The notes under the pieces are model-generated. The model saw only the letters and a program-made list of their open reading frames with translations. It did not search any database and had not been told where the DNA came from. This document shows positions 18,167 through 25,863 of a DNA stretch of 64,000 nt, one piece after another. Made by a program: the position numbers and the translations under genes. How positions within the stretch are numbered: position 1 is the first letter of the stretch; the number at the start of each line of letters is the position of its first letter. Source of the stretch: CAYJHC01 sp964369805 (lineage in GTDB: Bacteria; Bacillota; Clostridia; Peptostreptococcales; Anaerovoracaceae); contig CAYJFM010000001.1 in assembly GCA_964369805.1 (NCBI GenBank), positions 1 through 64,000 of the forward strand, given 5' to 3'.

Positions 18167-18463
18167 CTATTTTACTGATTCCTCAGAAGTGTCTTCGATA
18201 ATGATTGTATCTTCCTCAACTTTAACTTCTGATTCTTTTTTTTGAGCCTTATCTCTGTTGATGTGTTTTGCATGCTCTACAATATCAGCTGTACCCTCTT
18301 GTACACAAGTTACTTTTTCCATTACGCAATCTTTAGCCCTTAATCCAGCTGCCACTGAGTGCACATAAGCTTTTTTTGCTTTATTGCTTGTAAGAACCTT
18401 CATACCAGCAGAGCCTATCACTGCTCCCACTGCAACTAATCCTAATCCTAAATGTAATGCCAT
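18167..18463 (-). CDS. Small membrane protein beside metal P-type ATPase (DUF6110-like, PacL-like layout)
   Basis: The 98-residue protein has a glycine-rich membrane helix at the N-terminus (about residues 4-24), then a conserved-looking segment KKAYVHSVAAGLRAKDCVME (31-50), and a C-terminal tail rich in Glu/Asp/Ser and hydrophobic residues. I associate it with the DUF6110 family found next to heavy-metal ATPases. The layout (membrane helix, AGLR-type amphipathic part, metal-liganding or acidic tail, gene just before a P1B ATPase) resembles the mycobacterial PacL proteins (DUF1490) that partner CtpC, CtpG and CtpV. The functional parallel is an inference. It probably helps place or stabilise the ATPase in the membrane. 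Confidence 0.7.
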   Translation of the reverse strand: MALHLGLGLVAVGAVIGSAGMKVLTSNKAKKAYVHSVAAGLRAKDCVMEKVTCVQEGTADIVEHAKHINRDKAQKKESEVKVEEDTIIIEDTSEESVK

Positions 18464-18492
18464 ATTCTACCACCTTTCACGTGTGAGTTAAA

Positions 18493-18573
18493 TTATTTTC
18501 TTTTGTATCCAGTTACCATAACCATGAACATTGATATAACTGCTGCCCATGCCCAAAATATGTGATGTTTCAT
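18493..18573 (-). CDS. 26-residue hydrophobic small protein upstream of the metal ATPase operon
   Basis: This tiny frame starts MKHHIFWAWAAV, continues as a single membrane helix and ends VTGYKRK. A strong GGAGG lies seven bases before the ATG on the minus strand (near 18583), and a good promoter sits at 18626-18654. The basic end and single helix fit a membrane micropeptide. Similar very short proteins ending in 'TGY/H-K' occur near metal transporters in Clostridia (recalled, possibly DUF6219; not checked). It is likely to be real because the ribosome site is the best in the neighbourhood. Confidence 0.6.
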   Translation of the reverse strand: MKHHIFWAWAAVISMFMVMVTGYKRK

Positions 18574-18625
18574 AAGAACCTCCACTCCACTTATTAATAT
18601 TTTTCTGAGTTTTACTCTTGTTTAA

Positions 18626-18654
18626 GTTTAGCACTGCATGGAGTGGATGTCAAC
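18626..18654 (-). promoter_or_regulatory. Promoter of the metal ATPase operon
   Basis: On the minus strand TTGACA (18654-18649) and TAAACT (18631-18626) are 17 bp apart. This would start the transcript about 45 nt before the 26-residue frame and cover the small membrane protein and the ATPase. Confidence 0.65.
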
Positions 18655-18689
18655 AACAAAGTGCAAAAAACGTTGAATTAGCAAGCTCG

Positions 18690-18719
18690 AACTAACTTTT
18701 GTTAGTTGAATGTAACTAA
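18690..18719. promoter_or_regulatory. Cluster of TTAGTT/AACTAA half-sites in the divergent region
   Basis: AACTAAC-TTTT-GTTAGTT (18690-18707) is a perfect 7-bp inverted repeat. Its right arm also pairs as TTAGTT-N6-AACTAA (18702-18719). The half-sites are the same as in the operator over the flavodoxin promoter 60 bp further on. They lie between the -35 of the ATPase promoter and that of the DUF3793 promoter, and so could serve either. Confidence 0.55.
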
Positions 18720-18761
18720 AAGTTGAAGGGGGATTTTAACAAAATTAAAATATAAAAAGTC

Positions 18762-18814
18762 TTGACTTGCAAAAATAGTTAGTGTATACTAACTATAAGT
18801 TAGCGAAAGCTAAC
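18762..18814 (+). promoter_or_regulatory. Promoter with double palindromic operator, DUF3793-flavodoxin operon
   Basis: TTGACT (18762-18767) and TATACT (18785-18790) are 17 bp apart. A perfect palindrome with 9-bp arms (ATAGTTAGT and ACTAACTAT, 4-bp centre, 18775-18796) covers the -10. A second one, GTTAGC-GAAA-GCTAAC, lies at 18799-18814. Both fit GTTAG-N6-CTAAC, with starts 21 bp (two helical turns) apart. The position implies repression by a dimeric regulator. Confidence 0.8.
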
Positions 18815-18842
18815 CTGAAAATGTGAAAAGTGAGAGGGGAAC

Positions 18843-19403
18843 ATGGTGAACAAAACAAATTTAGAGAAGGGCATAATTGAACATGGGGCGCCTACTTTAG
18901 CAAGAATTAAAACTGGCAGCCTATTCACTGTGAAAATTACAGAAGAAAACATAGTAGATGAAGTGGAAAAATGGAACCGTTTTTTTGTCGAAAAAGGCGT
19001 AGCTTTGAGAGTCCTTAGGTGTACAGAAAGATGCGCTTTAGTATATATGTATAGGGAAGTTAGCCTGGAAAGGGATTTTGAAGATCTGCTAACAAAAGAA
19101 ATTTTGAAAGAATATGGTTACGAAGGATTAGCGTTGAATCAAGCAATAGATAGATTAACAGAAAGGCTCAAAAACTGTGAAGAATTTCCCCATGAAATAG
19201 GGCTGTTTTTAGGGTACCCTGCGGAGGATGTTAAAGGATTTATATGTAATAATGGATTCAACTGCAACCTTTGTGGATACTGGAAAGTATACGGGAATAC
19301 AAAAGAAGCTTTGATAAAGTTCGAAAGATATGATAAATGCAGAGCGATATACAAAAGACTATGGGAAGAAGGGAAGGAAATAAGCCTTTTAACTGTAGCG
19401 TAA
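18843..19403 (+). CDS. DUF3793 family protein
   Basis: The 186-residue protein shows the conserved DUF3793 C-terminal block HEIGLFLGYPAEDVKGFI (about 119-136), then CGYWKVYGN and a final YDKCRAIYKRLW. Several Cys residues in conserved places (CTERC, CNLCGYW, DKC) suggest metal or redox chemistry. Its biochemical role is unknown. In Clostridia it usually sits beside a flavodoxin and in iron-limitation-induced loci, as here. The ATG has AGAGGGG upstream. It is the first gene after the double-palindrome promoter. Confidence 0.9.
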   Translation: MVNKTNLEKGIIEHGAPTLARIKTGSLFTVKITEENIVDEVEKWNRFFVEKGVALRVLRCTERCALVYMYREVSLERDFEDLLTKEILKEYGYEGLALNQAIDRLTERLKNCEEFPHEIGLFLGYPAEDVKGFICNNGFNCNLCGYWKVYGNTKEALIKFERYDKCRAIYKRLWEEGKEISLLTVA

Positions 19404-19487
19404 AAGAGAGGTAAGTGGTTACACCATTTAAGTAGGTGGCTAAACCATTTATATATAAGCAAACAGAGAGAATACAAGGAGGTATTT

Positions 19488-19907
19488 ATGAGCAAAATAG
19501 CAGTAGTATACTGGAGTGGAACAGGAAACACAGAGGTAATGGCAAACAAAATTGCAGAAGGTGTAAAAATGAATGGTAAAGAAGTGGACGTGTTCACTCC
19601 GAATGAGTTTAACGCTGAGATGGTTGAAAACTATGACGTGTTAGCTTTAGGATGCTCGTCTATGGGAGACGAAGTTCTTGAGGAAATTGAATTCCAACCA
19701 ATGTACGATTCTATTAGAGGAAGCTTAAATGGTAAAAAAATAGCTTTATTTGGTTCTTATGGATGGGGCGATGGACTATGGATGAGAGAATGGGATGAAG
19801 ATGCTAAGGAAGCAGGCGCTACTCTTGTTAATGAAAGCTTGATATTAAATGAAACACCAGATGCAGATGGTGAAAATGAGTGTATTGAATTTGGAAAGAG
19901 TTTATAA
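19488..19907 (+). CDS. Flavodoxin
   Basis: The 139-residue short-chain flavodoxin has the FMN phosphate loop SGTGNTE (about residues 9-15), the second FMN loop in LGCSSMGDEVLEE (about 53-65) and the GSYGWGDGLWM loop (about 86-96). It carries low-potential electrons in place of ferredoxin and is typically induced when iron is short. It is second in the operon behind DUF3793, with AAGGAGG before the ATG, and is followed by a terminator at 19971-20018. Confidence 0.94.
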   Translation: MSKIAVVYWSGTGNTEVMANKIAEGVKMNGKEVDVFTPNEFNAEMVENYDVLALGCSSMGDEVLEEIEFQPMYDSIRGSLNGKKIALFGSYGWGDGLWMREWDEDAKEAGATLVNESLILNETPDADGENECIEFGKSL

Positions 19908-19970
19908 ACCATACAATTGTATATGAATTTATTATGAATTCTCCTAATTAAATAATAATAAATGTAATAG

Positions 19971-20018
19971 AAAAGTCAGCGAAAATGATCAAGAATTGTT
20001 TATGCTGATTTTTCTTTT
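19971..20018 (+). terminator. Terminator after flavodoxin
   Basis: AAAAGTCAGC pairs with GCTGATTTTT (one G-T wobble) across a 23-nt loop and is followed by a T-rich tail. Confidence 0.65.
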
Positions 20019-20132
20019 GTAGGATGTTTTACTCCTTGCGAAGAAGGTAATAATAGTGTAAAATGAAGGACAAAGCAAATTAATAAAAATTTAAAACAAA
20101 AATGTTAAGAATATAAATAATAGGAGCAATAA

Positions 20133-21722
20133 ATGATTACAATTACAAATTTAAGCTTGAATTTTGGTGGTGCAGCATTATTTAAGGATGTAGACTTAAA
20201 ATTTACTGCAGGAAACTGCTATGGTGTTATTGGAGCTAATGGGGCTGGTAAATCTACTTTTTTAAAAATCCTGTCTGGTGAACTTGAACCAACAACGGGA
20301 AGTGTATCAATGGTGCCAAATAAGAGGTTAAGTGTATTGAAGCAAGACCACTTTGCATATGATGAATATTCTGTATTAGATACAGTAATTATGGGGAACA
20401 AAAAACTGTATGACATAATGAAAGAGAAAGATGCTCTATATGCAAAAGAAGACTTTAGTGATGAAGACGGAATGAGAGCGTCGGAACTTGAAGGAGAGTT
20501 TGCGGAGATGGATGGATGGGAATCAGAATCCAATGTTAGCATCCTTCTTCAAGGCTTAGGGCTTAGCACGGACCTGCTATATGCAACAATGTCAGGATTA
20601 ACAGGTAAAGAAAAAGTAAAGGTGCTATTAGCGCAAGCACTTTTTGGAAAGCCAGATATAGTCCTTCTTGACGAACCTACTAACCATTTAGATATTATTG
20701 CAATTGATTGGCTAGAAGACTTTTTGCTAGACTATGAGGGTACAGTTATAGTAGTATCCCATGATAGGCATTTCTTAAATACAGTTTGTACAAATATAGT
20801 AGATATTGATTATAATAAAATTAGAATGTATGCAGGAAATTATGAGTTCTGGTACCAATCAAGCCAAATTATGCAACAGATGACAAGAGATCAAAACAAG
20901 AAGAAAGAAGATAAAATAAAGGAGCTACAAGCCTTTATACAAAAATTCTCAGCTAACAAGTCAAAAGCGAAACAAGCGACTTCGAGAAGGAAGATTCTAG
21001 ATAAACTTACAATAGAGGAAATGCCAGCATCTTCTAGGAGATATCCTTTTGTTGGATTTAATATGGATAGAGAAGCAGGAAAAGAAATACTTTTTGTTGA
21101 AGGAATCAGCAAAACTATCGATGGCGTTAAGATACTAGATAATGTGTCATTCAATGTGAATAGAGATGATAAAATTGCCTTTGTTGGAGAAGAGGAAATT
21201 GCAAATTCTACCTTATTTAAGATACTTATGGGAGAGATGGAGCCAGATGAGGGAACAGTGAAATGGGGAGCAACAATTACAAAGTCATACCTACCGCTGG
21301 ATAACTCAGAGTTTTTTAATGATTGTGACTTAAACTTGGTACAATGGCTAGGCCAATTCACACCAGAAACAACAGAGACATTTATGAGAGGATTTCTTGG
21401 AAGAATGCTATTCTCAGGTGATGATGTATATAAAGCTGTGAAAGTGCTTTCAGGAGGAGAAAAGGTTAGATGCATGCTTTCGAGGATGATGCTATTTGGA
21501 TCCAATGCCCTAATTCTTGACCAGCCAACTAACCACCTTGATCTTGAGTCAATTACAGCAGTAAATAATGGTTTAATGGATTTTAAAGGAACATTATTAT
21601 TTTCATCACATGATCATGAATTTATTCAAACAATTGCAAATAGAATTATTGAATTCACGCCAAATGGAATGGTAGATAAGCAAACTACCTACGATGAGTA
21701 TCTGCATATTGCAGGAAAATAA
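20133..21722 (+). CDS. ABC-F family ATPase (YbiT/YkpA-like) with one degenerate ATP site
   Basis: This 529-residue soluble protein has two ABC domains joined by a Lys/Glu-rich linker (about 245-310) and no membrane part, as in translation-associated ABC-F proteins. Domain 1 has a canonical Walker A (GANGAGKST) and Walker B (LLDEPTNHLD), but its signature reads SGLTGKEK instead of LSGGEK. Domain 2 has a canonical signature (LSGGEKVR), but its Walker A is GEEEIANST (no Lys) and its Walker B is ILDQPTNHLD (catalytic Glu replaced by Gln). In a head-to-tail dimer this gives one intact and one fully degenerate site. Some YkpA-group proteins deviate similarly, so this may be a family trait. Likely role: binding the ribosomal E site. 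Confidence 0.88.
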   Translation: MITITNLSLNFGGAALFKDVDLKFTAGNCYGVIGANGAGKSTFLKILSGELEPTTGSVSMVPNKRLSVLKQDHFAYDEYSVLDTVIMGNKKLYDIMKEKDALYAKEDFSDEDGMRASELEGEFAEMDGWESESNVSILLQGLGLSTDLLYATMSGLTGKEKVKVLLAQALFGKPDIVLLDEPTNHLDIIAIDWLEDFLLDYEGTVIVVSHDRHFLNTVCTNIVDIDYNKIRMYAGNYEFWYQSSQIMQQMTRDQNKKKEDKIKELQAFIQKFSANKSKAKQATSRRKILDKLTIEEMPASSRRYPFVGFNMDREAGKEILFVEGISKTIDGVKILDNVSFNVNRDDKIAFVGEEEIANSTLFKILMGEMEPDEGTVKWGATITKSYLPLDNSEFFNDCDLNLVQWLGQFTPETTETFMRGFLGRMLFSGDDVYKAVKVLSGGEKVRCMLSRMMLFGSNALILDQPTNHLDLESITAVNNGLMDFKGTLLFSSHDHEFIQTIANRIIEFTPNGMVDKQTTYDEYLHIAGK

Positions 21723-21726
21723 ATTG

Positions 21727-21755
21727 TTGATACTGCTAAGTTTCTAAGATATAAT
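21727..21755 (+). promoter_or_regulatory. Promoter of pilin-like gene 1
   Basis: TTGATA (21727-21732) and TATAAT (21750-21755) with a 17-bp spacer. The ATG that would give a longer frame (21756) abuts the -10 box, supporting the later start at 21819. Confidence 0.65.
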
Positions 21756-21785
21756 ATGGACAGACAGAGATATAATATGGACAGA
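21748..21785 (+). repeat. 21-bp-period direct repeat duplicating the -10 box
   Basis: GATATAATATGGACAGA occurs at 21748-21764 and again at 21769-21785. The duplication places a second TATAAT 21 bp downstream of the first. Confidence 0.8.
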
Positions 21786-21818
21786 ATGATGTGTAAATTA
21801 AATTTTGAGGTATTAAAA

Positions 21819-22415
21819 ATGAGGAAAAAGAAAAATGCTAATTGCTGTAAAGGTTTCACTTTGATGGAAATTATTATTGTTATAGCAATAATAGCGATTT
21901 TAGCAGTAATAGCTATTCCTAGCATAACAGGATATGTCGAAGAGGCAAAAGAGGCAAGTGACTTACAGGTTGCTAGCAATATGATAAAAGCAACACAAAT
22001 CGCAGTGAGCTTTAATCAGGCAAATCTGCCTCAGGATGCAATAATAGAGGTACTATGGGCTACAGGTCACGCTCAAAGTTCTGGCCATCGTGATAAATTC
22101 ATGGTGAGAGAAGTTTCGAATAGTGGCAGGACTTCGGCGATTAGGCCGGCAGGATACCAGGCTAAAATACCAACTGCAGTACTTCAAGAAATTCAGACTA
22201 TGATTATTGAAACTTCAGGAGAAGATGTGGTTGAAACCCATTGGGGCGATTGGTATGCGATAATGGATATAGACAAGTCAAAGGTTGCCAGTGAAAACAA
22301 TTTTGCTTTTCATATAAATACAAGTACTGGAGAGTTGGCATTAGCCCATAGCTCGGTCGATGGGGTTGAAAATATATGGGTAGATGAGATTGGTGTGGAT
22401 ATTACAAGGCACTAA
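21819..22415 (+). CDS. Type IV pilin-like protein 1 (prepilin N-terminus)
   Basis: The 198-residue protein begins with a short basic leader and the class III prepilin motif GFTLMEIIIVIAIIAILAV: cleavage would follow G, leaving N-terminal Phe with Glu at +5. The hydrophobic helix continues to about residue 36. The C-terminal two thirds are a soluble head. It ends IWVDEIGVDITRH, very close to the end of the second pilin-like protein (VWIDEIGLDL) at 23249-23779. No other pilus assembly genes are in the window. The start at 21819 follows GAGG. Confidence 0.85.
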   Translation: MRKKKNANCCKGFTLMEIIIVIAIIAILAVIAIPSITGYVEEAKEASDLQVASNMIKATQIAVSFNQANLPQDAIIEVLWATGHAQSSGHRDKFMVREVSNSGRTSAIRPAGYQAKIPTAVLQEIQTMIIETSGEDVVETHWGDWYAIMDIDKSKVASENNFAFHINTSTGELALAHSSVDGVENIWVDEIGVDITRH

Positions 22416-22431
22416 TAGTATTTTATAAAAG

Positions 22432-22468
22432 AAAGTCAACGCTTCTGTGTAAGCATTGACTTTTTTTA
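22432..22468. terminator. Bidirectional terminator between pilin 1 and nitroreductase
   Basis: AAGTCAA-C-GCTT pairs with AAGC-A-TTGACTT, with a T-run on the plus side and a T-rich tail on the minus side. It serves both convergent genes. Confidence 0.75.
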
Positions 22469-22530
22469 TGATTTGCTAGCTATATTGATAGCCATTTTTA
22501 AACTTACTAAATTATAAGGTGATTAATAAA

Positions 22531-23070
22531 TTAAACAAACCTAATTAAATCTTCAACTTCTTTTCTTCTAGGTGTCTTCGGCTCTTCATCAGGATATCCG
22601 AAGGTAATTAAAGCTGCAACAGTTTCGTTTTCCGGTAGGTTGGCTATTTTTCCAATAACTTCATCATCGATGATTCCAAAAATACAAGTCCCTAATCCTT
22701 TCGCATGTGCAGCTAGACAGAATGTTTGGCAAGCAATTCCAGCATCGAAAGTCTCCCAAAGGTCTCCTTTGCTTGTTACAAACTCACCATCATACTTGCC
22801 GCTTTTTCCTTGAACATAGCTAAGTACACATACACCCTTTGTGTTTTTTAAGGTACCTGCATTATACGCAAAACCATTTACACCTTCCTCTGCGATTTGC
22901 TCTATTGCAGAAGGATTATCAATGATAGTATATCTTGCGATTTGAACATTTGTCCATGAAGGTGCAAATCTTGCTGCCTCAACGATTTCTTTCAGTAGCT
23001 CACGATCGACGATTTCATCCTTGTACTTTCTGACACTTCTTCTTTCTTTTATTGCTGTAATTGCCTCCAT
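22531..23070 (-). CDS. Nitroreductase family FMN protein
   Basis: The 179-residue protein has the family start MEAITAIKERRSVRKYKDE with the FMN-phosphate-binding RRSVRKY, APSWTNVQ near residue 38, the DAGIACQTFCLAAHAKGLGT helix near 105-124 and ALITFGYPDEEPK near the end. It is an NAD(P)H-dependent flavin oxidoreductase; the substrate is unknown. The ATG at 23070 is preceded by AAGGAGACC; the longer frame to 23139 adds a non-homologous extension. It lies between, and convergent with, the first pilin-like gene. Confidence 0.9.
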   Translation of the reverse strand: MEAITAIKERRSVRKYKDEIVDRELLKEIVEAARFAPSWTNVQIARYTIIDNPSAIEQIAEEGVNGFAYNAGTLKNTKGVCVLSYVQGKSGKYDGEFVTSKGDLWETFDAGIACQTFCLAAHAKGLGTCIFGIIDDEVIGKIANLPENETVAALITFGYPDEEPKTPRRKEVEDLIRFV

Positions 23071-23248
23071 AATTGGTCTCCTTTTCTTATTTTTATTAAT
23101 AAATAGTAATTCCTGTCTAAGGATAGACAGGTACAACATTTCTCATTGTTGATCAATCTCAGTATACACCATTATACCACAGTAACATAGATATTATATT
23201 AATAGTTAGGGAAACATGAATAAGTAGGAATAAAGTCAAAGAAAGCAT

Positions 23249-23779
23249 CTAGCCAAAGAAAGAATGCCCAAGATCTAGCCCTATTTCATCAATCCATACT
23301 GTTTTATAAGTGCTGTGCACCTCGAACTCCCCAGTGGCCGGATCATATTTTAATAATAGATCTGCAGACTGACCGTATTTAGATACTGCATTTGTTTTAA
23401 AATCTTCACCTAAAAGTTTTTGTAATTCAACATTAAAAGTACTAATCCATGCTTGATCAGATGAAGTGTGAATATTACCATAGGTTCTCAATTCAGCAAC
23501 AACTGAACCATCCCCAGAGCCTAAGCTAGCATTGGTATCCCATCTAACAATTAGCAGTTTACCCTCTGGTATAATATCTGCATTTAAATTGTATGCAAAA
23601 ACAACTGCAGTCATTATTTCAGCAGACTTTTGCAAATCAGCACTTTCTTTGGCCTCTTCTACATACCCTGTAACACTAGGAACTGCAACGGTGGCAAGTA
23701 TAGCGATTATTGCAATAACAATGATCACCTCCATAAGGGTGAATCCTTTTTGATTAAATAAACTATTTTTTTTATACAT
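23249..23779 (-). CDS. Type IV pilin-like protein 2 (prepilin N-terminus)
   Basis: The 176-residue protein has leader MYKKNSLFNQK then GFTLMEVIIVIAIIAILAT, with G|F cleavage and Glu+5. TGYVEEAKES near residue 42 matches TGYVEEAKEA in pilin 1, and the end VWIDEIGLDLGHSFFG matches its C-terminus, so the two are paralogues with diverged heads. The region just upstream (23780-23940) contains no gene. I found no convincing terminator after it. Confidence 0.85.
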   Translation of the reverse strand: MYKKNSLFNQKGFTLMEVIIVIAIIAILATVAVPSVTGYVEEAKESADLQKSAEIMTAVVFAYNLNADIIPEGKLLIVRWDTNASLGSGDGSVVAELRTYGNIHTSSDQAWISTFNVELQKLLGEDFKTNAVSKYGQSADLLLKYDPATGEFEVHSTYKTVWIDEIGLDLGHSFFG

Positions 23780-23940
23780 AATTATTTACCTATAATGTTA
23801 TTATTACTTCTTTAATATTATACAAAATCTAAAGATAAAAAAGAAGTGATATTGATATTTTGAATAGCATTGATGTACATAAGACTTCTCATAAATAGCG
23901 GAGAGTAGGTTTGGCCAAATCATAATATGAGAGTTATTAT

Positions 23941-23969
23941 TTGTTATACTTTTAAAAAGCTGATATAAT
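23941..23969 (+). promoter_or_regulatory. Promoter of the C_GCAxxG_C_C gene
   Basis: TTGTTA (23941-23946), 17-bp spacer, TATAAT (23964-23969), then AGGAGG before the ATG at 24010. Confidence 0.7.
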
Positions 23970-24009
23970 TGTATACAGTAATTATAGAAACCATATGTAG
24001 GAGGCAAAA

Positions 24010-24408
24010 ATGGATAGAAAAAAACAAGTTGGGGAACTTCATGATAAAGGATATAACTGTGCTCAATCGGTACTTTGCACTTTTAAAGACAAGGTGGATA
24101 TAGATGAAAAAACTTTATTTAGAATGGCAGAAGGATTTGGCAGAGGGATGGGACATAAGGGTGTTTGTGGTGCTGTATCAGCAATGACTATGCTTGCCGG
24201 AATAATAGTGAGCGATGGAAACTTAGAATGTCCAAAAACTAAGTTAAAAACCTATGAACTTTCAGAAAAAATGATAGGTGAATTTAAGGAAAAAGTAGGG
24301 TCAATATGCTGCTACGAAATTTTAGGAGAAGAAGCAGGTGTGCCTCTTAGAAGCTGCTTAGGCTGCATGGAAGATTGTTGTGAAATTGCAGAAAGAAATT
24401 TATTTTAA
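24010..24408 (+). CDS. C_GCAxxG_C_C family redox protein
   Basis: The 132-residue protein carries the family Cys pattern: GYNCAQSVL near residue 16, FGRGMGHKGVCGAVSAMTML near 47-66, then CCYEILGEE and CLGCMEDCCEIAERNLF at the C-terminus. Such proteins are small, soluble and probably bind a metal or act in redox reactions; the function is unproven. Some relatives are selenoproteins or fused to other redox domains, but here all positions are Cys. It lies 41 bp upstream of the cysteine desulfidase gene and may be in the same transcript. Confidence 0.88.
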   Translation: MDRKKQVGELHDKGYNCAQSVLCTFKDKVDIDEKTLFRMAEGFGRGMGHKGVCGAVSAMTMLAGIIVSDGNLECPKTKLKTYELSEKMIGEFKEKVGSICCYEILGEEAGVPLRSCLGCMEDCCEIAERNLF

Positions 24409-24449
24409 AGTATAATTTAAATTATAAATACATTTGATGAGGTAGAAAT

Positions 24450-25745
24450 ATGGACAAAAATAATGAAAAATATTCAGCATACTTAAGGATACTAGAAGAA
24501 GAATTAATTCCTGCGATGGGTTGCACTGACCCAGTTGGAATTGCTTTTTGTGCAGCATATTGTAAGAAGCTAATAGGGGATAATGTGTCCTTTGCAGATA
24601 TTACAGAGATTAATATCGTGGTTAGCAATAATCTTATGAAAAACGCTAAAAGCGTAATAGTGCCTAACACTGATGGAAACAGAGGAATAAAAACTGCTGT
24701 TGCAATCGGAGTTGTGGCAGGAGATAGTGAAAAAGGCCTTGAGGTAATAGCTGACGTAAGTGAGAAAGATATAAAAAGGCTAAATGAAGCATTAGAAATT
24801 CTGCCAATAAACATCTCTGCTTCTGAAGGAGAACTTGTACTTGAGATGGCTGTAGAAATTAAAACTAATGAAGCTAGGGCCTATGCTCAAATTTGGGATG
24901 AATATACTAATGTGGTTTTCGCAGAGCAAGACGGAAAAGTTATACTGGACACAAGGGAAGCTCAAAATAAATGTGAAGATAAGTCAGACTATGACCTTCT
25001 AAGTGTGGAGGATGTTTATGATTTTTCAACGACAGTGAACATTCAAGAAGTTAAAGCGATATTACAGAACCAGATTAAATGCAATATGGAAATAGCTGAA
25101 GAGGGTATGAGTGGTAATTATGGTGCTAGCATAGGAAAGATTATAATGAATGGCGCAGGGGGCAGTGTAAAAGAAAAAGTAAAGGCTATGGCGGCGGCGG
25201 CATCGGATGCAAGAATGAATGGATGCAATATGCCAGTAGTAATTAACTCTAGTAGTGGTAATCAAGGGATATCTGCGTCGGTACCAGTTATTGTCTATGC
25301 TAGGGAATTAGGAAAGTCGGAAGAGGAGCTTTTAAGGGCGCTAACATTGTCAAACTTAATTACAATTTATCAGAAAAAATATATTGGAAGGCTCTCAGCT
25401 TTCTGCGGGGCTGTAAGTGCAGGAGCAGGCGCATCCGCAGGGATTGCTTTGCTAGATGGGGGTGGCTATGAGGAGGTTATTCACTCCATAGTTAATACAC
25501 TTGCTATAGCGTCGGGAATGGTCTGTGATGGGGCGAAATCTTCTTGCGCAGCAAAGATTGCGATAGCAGTGGAAGCAGGATACCTAGGGTTTGAAATGTT
25601 TAAAAATGGGCAACAGTTTTATGGTGGTGAAGGTATTATTGCGAAAGGTGTAGAAAATACAATACAAAATGTAGGGTACATGGGCAAAATAGGCATGAAA
25701 CAAACAGACAAAGAAATAATAAAAATTATGATTGAAAGAACCTAA
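24450..25745 (+). CDS. L-cysteine desulfidase family protein (UPF0597)
   Basis: The 431-residue protein matches the CdsB/YhaM family: EEELIPAMGCTDPVGIAFCAA at residues 14-34, NSSSGNQGISASVPV in the middle and GMVCDGAKSSCAAK near 355. The conserved Cys residues (C25, and the CDGAKSSC pair among others) would hold the [4Fe-4S] cluster that activates cysteine. Likely reaction: L-cysteine to pyruvate, ammonia and sulfide. Relation to the two-domain serine dehydratases leaves some doubt about substrate. Neighbours: a Cys-rich redox protein upstream and an acyl-CoA synthetase downstream. Confidence 0.88.
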   Translation: MDKNNEKYSAYLRILEEELIPAMGCTDPVGIAFCAAYCKKLIGDNVSFADITEINIVVSNNLMKNAKSVIVPNTDGNRGIKTAVAIGVVAGDSEKGLEVIADVSEKDIKRLNEALEILPINISASEGELVLEMAVEIKTNEARAYAQIWDEYTNVVFAEQDGKVILDTREAQNKCEDKSDYDLLSVEDVYDFSTTVNIQEVKAILQNQIKCNMEIAEEGMSGNYGASIGKIIMNGAGGSVKEKVKAMAAAASDARMNGCNMPVVINSSSGNQGISASVPVIVYARELGKSEEELLRALTLSNLITIYQKKYIGRLSAFCGAVSAGAGASAGIALLDGGGYEEVIHSIVNTLAIASGMVCDGAKSSCAAKIAIAVEAGYLGFEMFKNGQQFYGGEGIIAKGVENTIQNVGYMGKIGMKQTDKEIIKIMIERT

Positions 25746-25863
25746 AGTATAGCAAAATCAACATATACATGATATAATTAATAGATATAGGTAAATTTAT
25801 TTTAAGTAGAAAATACCGATAAATCCAAGTGATGCAAGAAAATTATTTATAATGGAGGGAATT

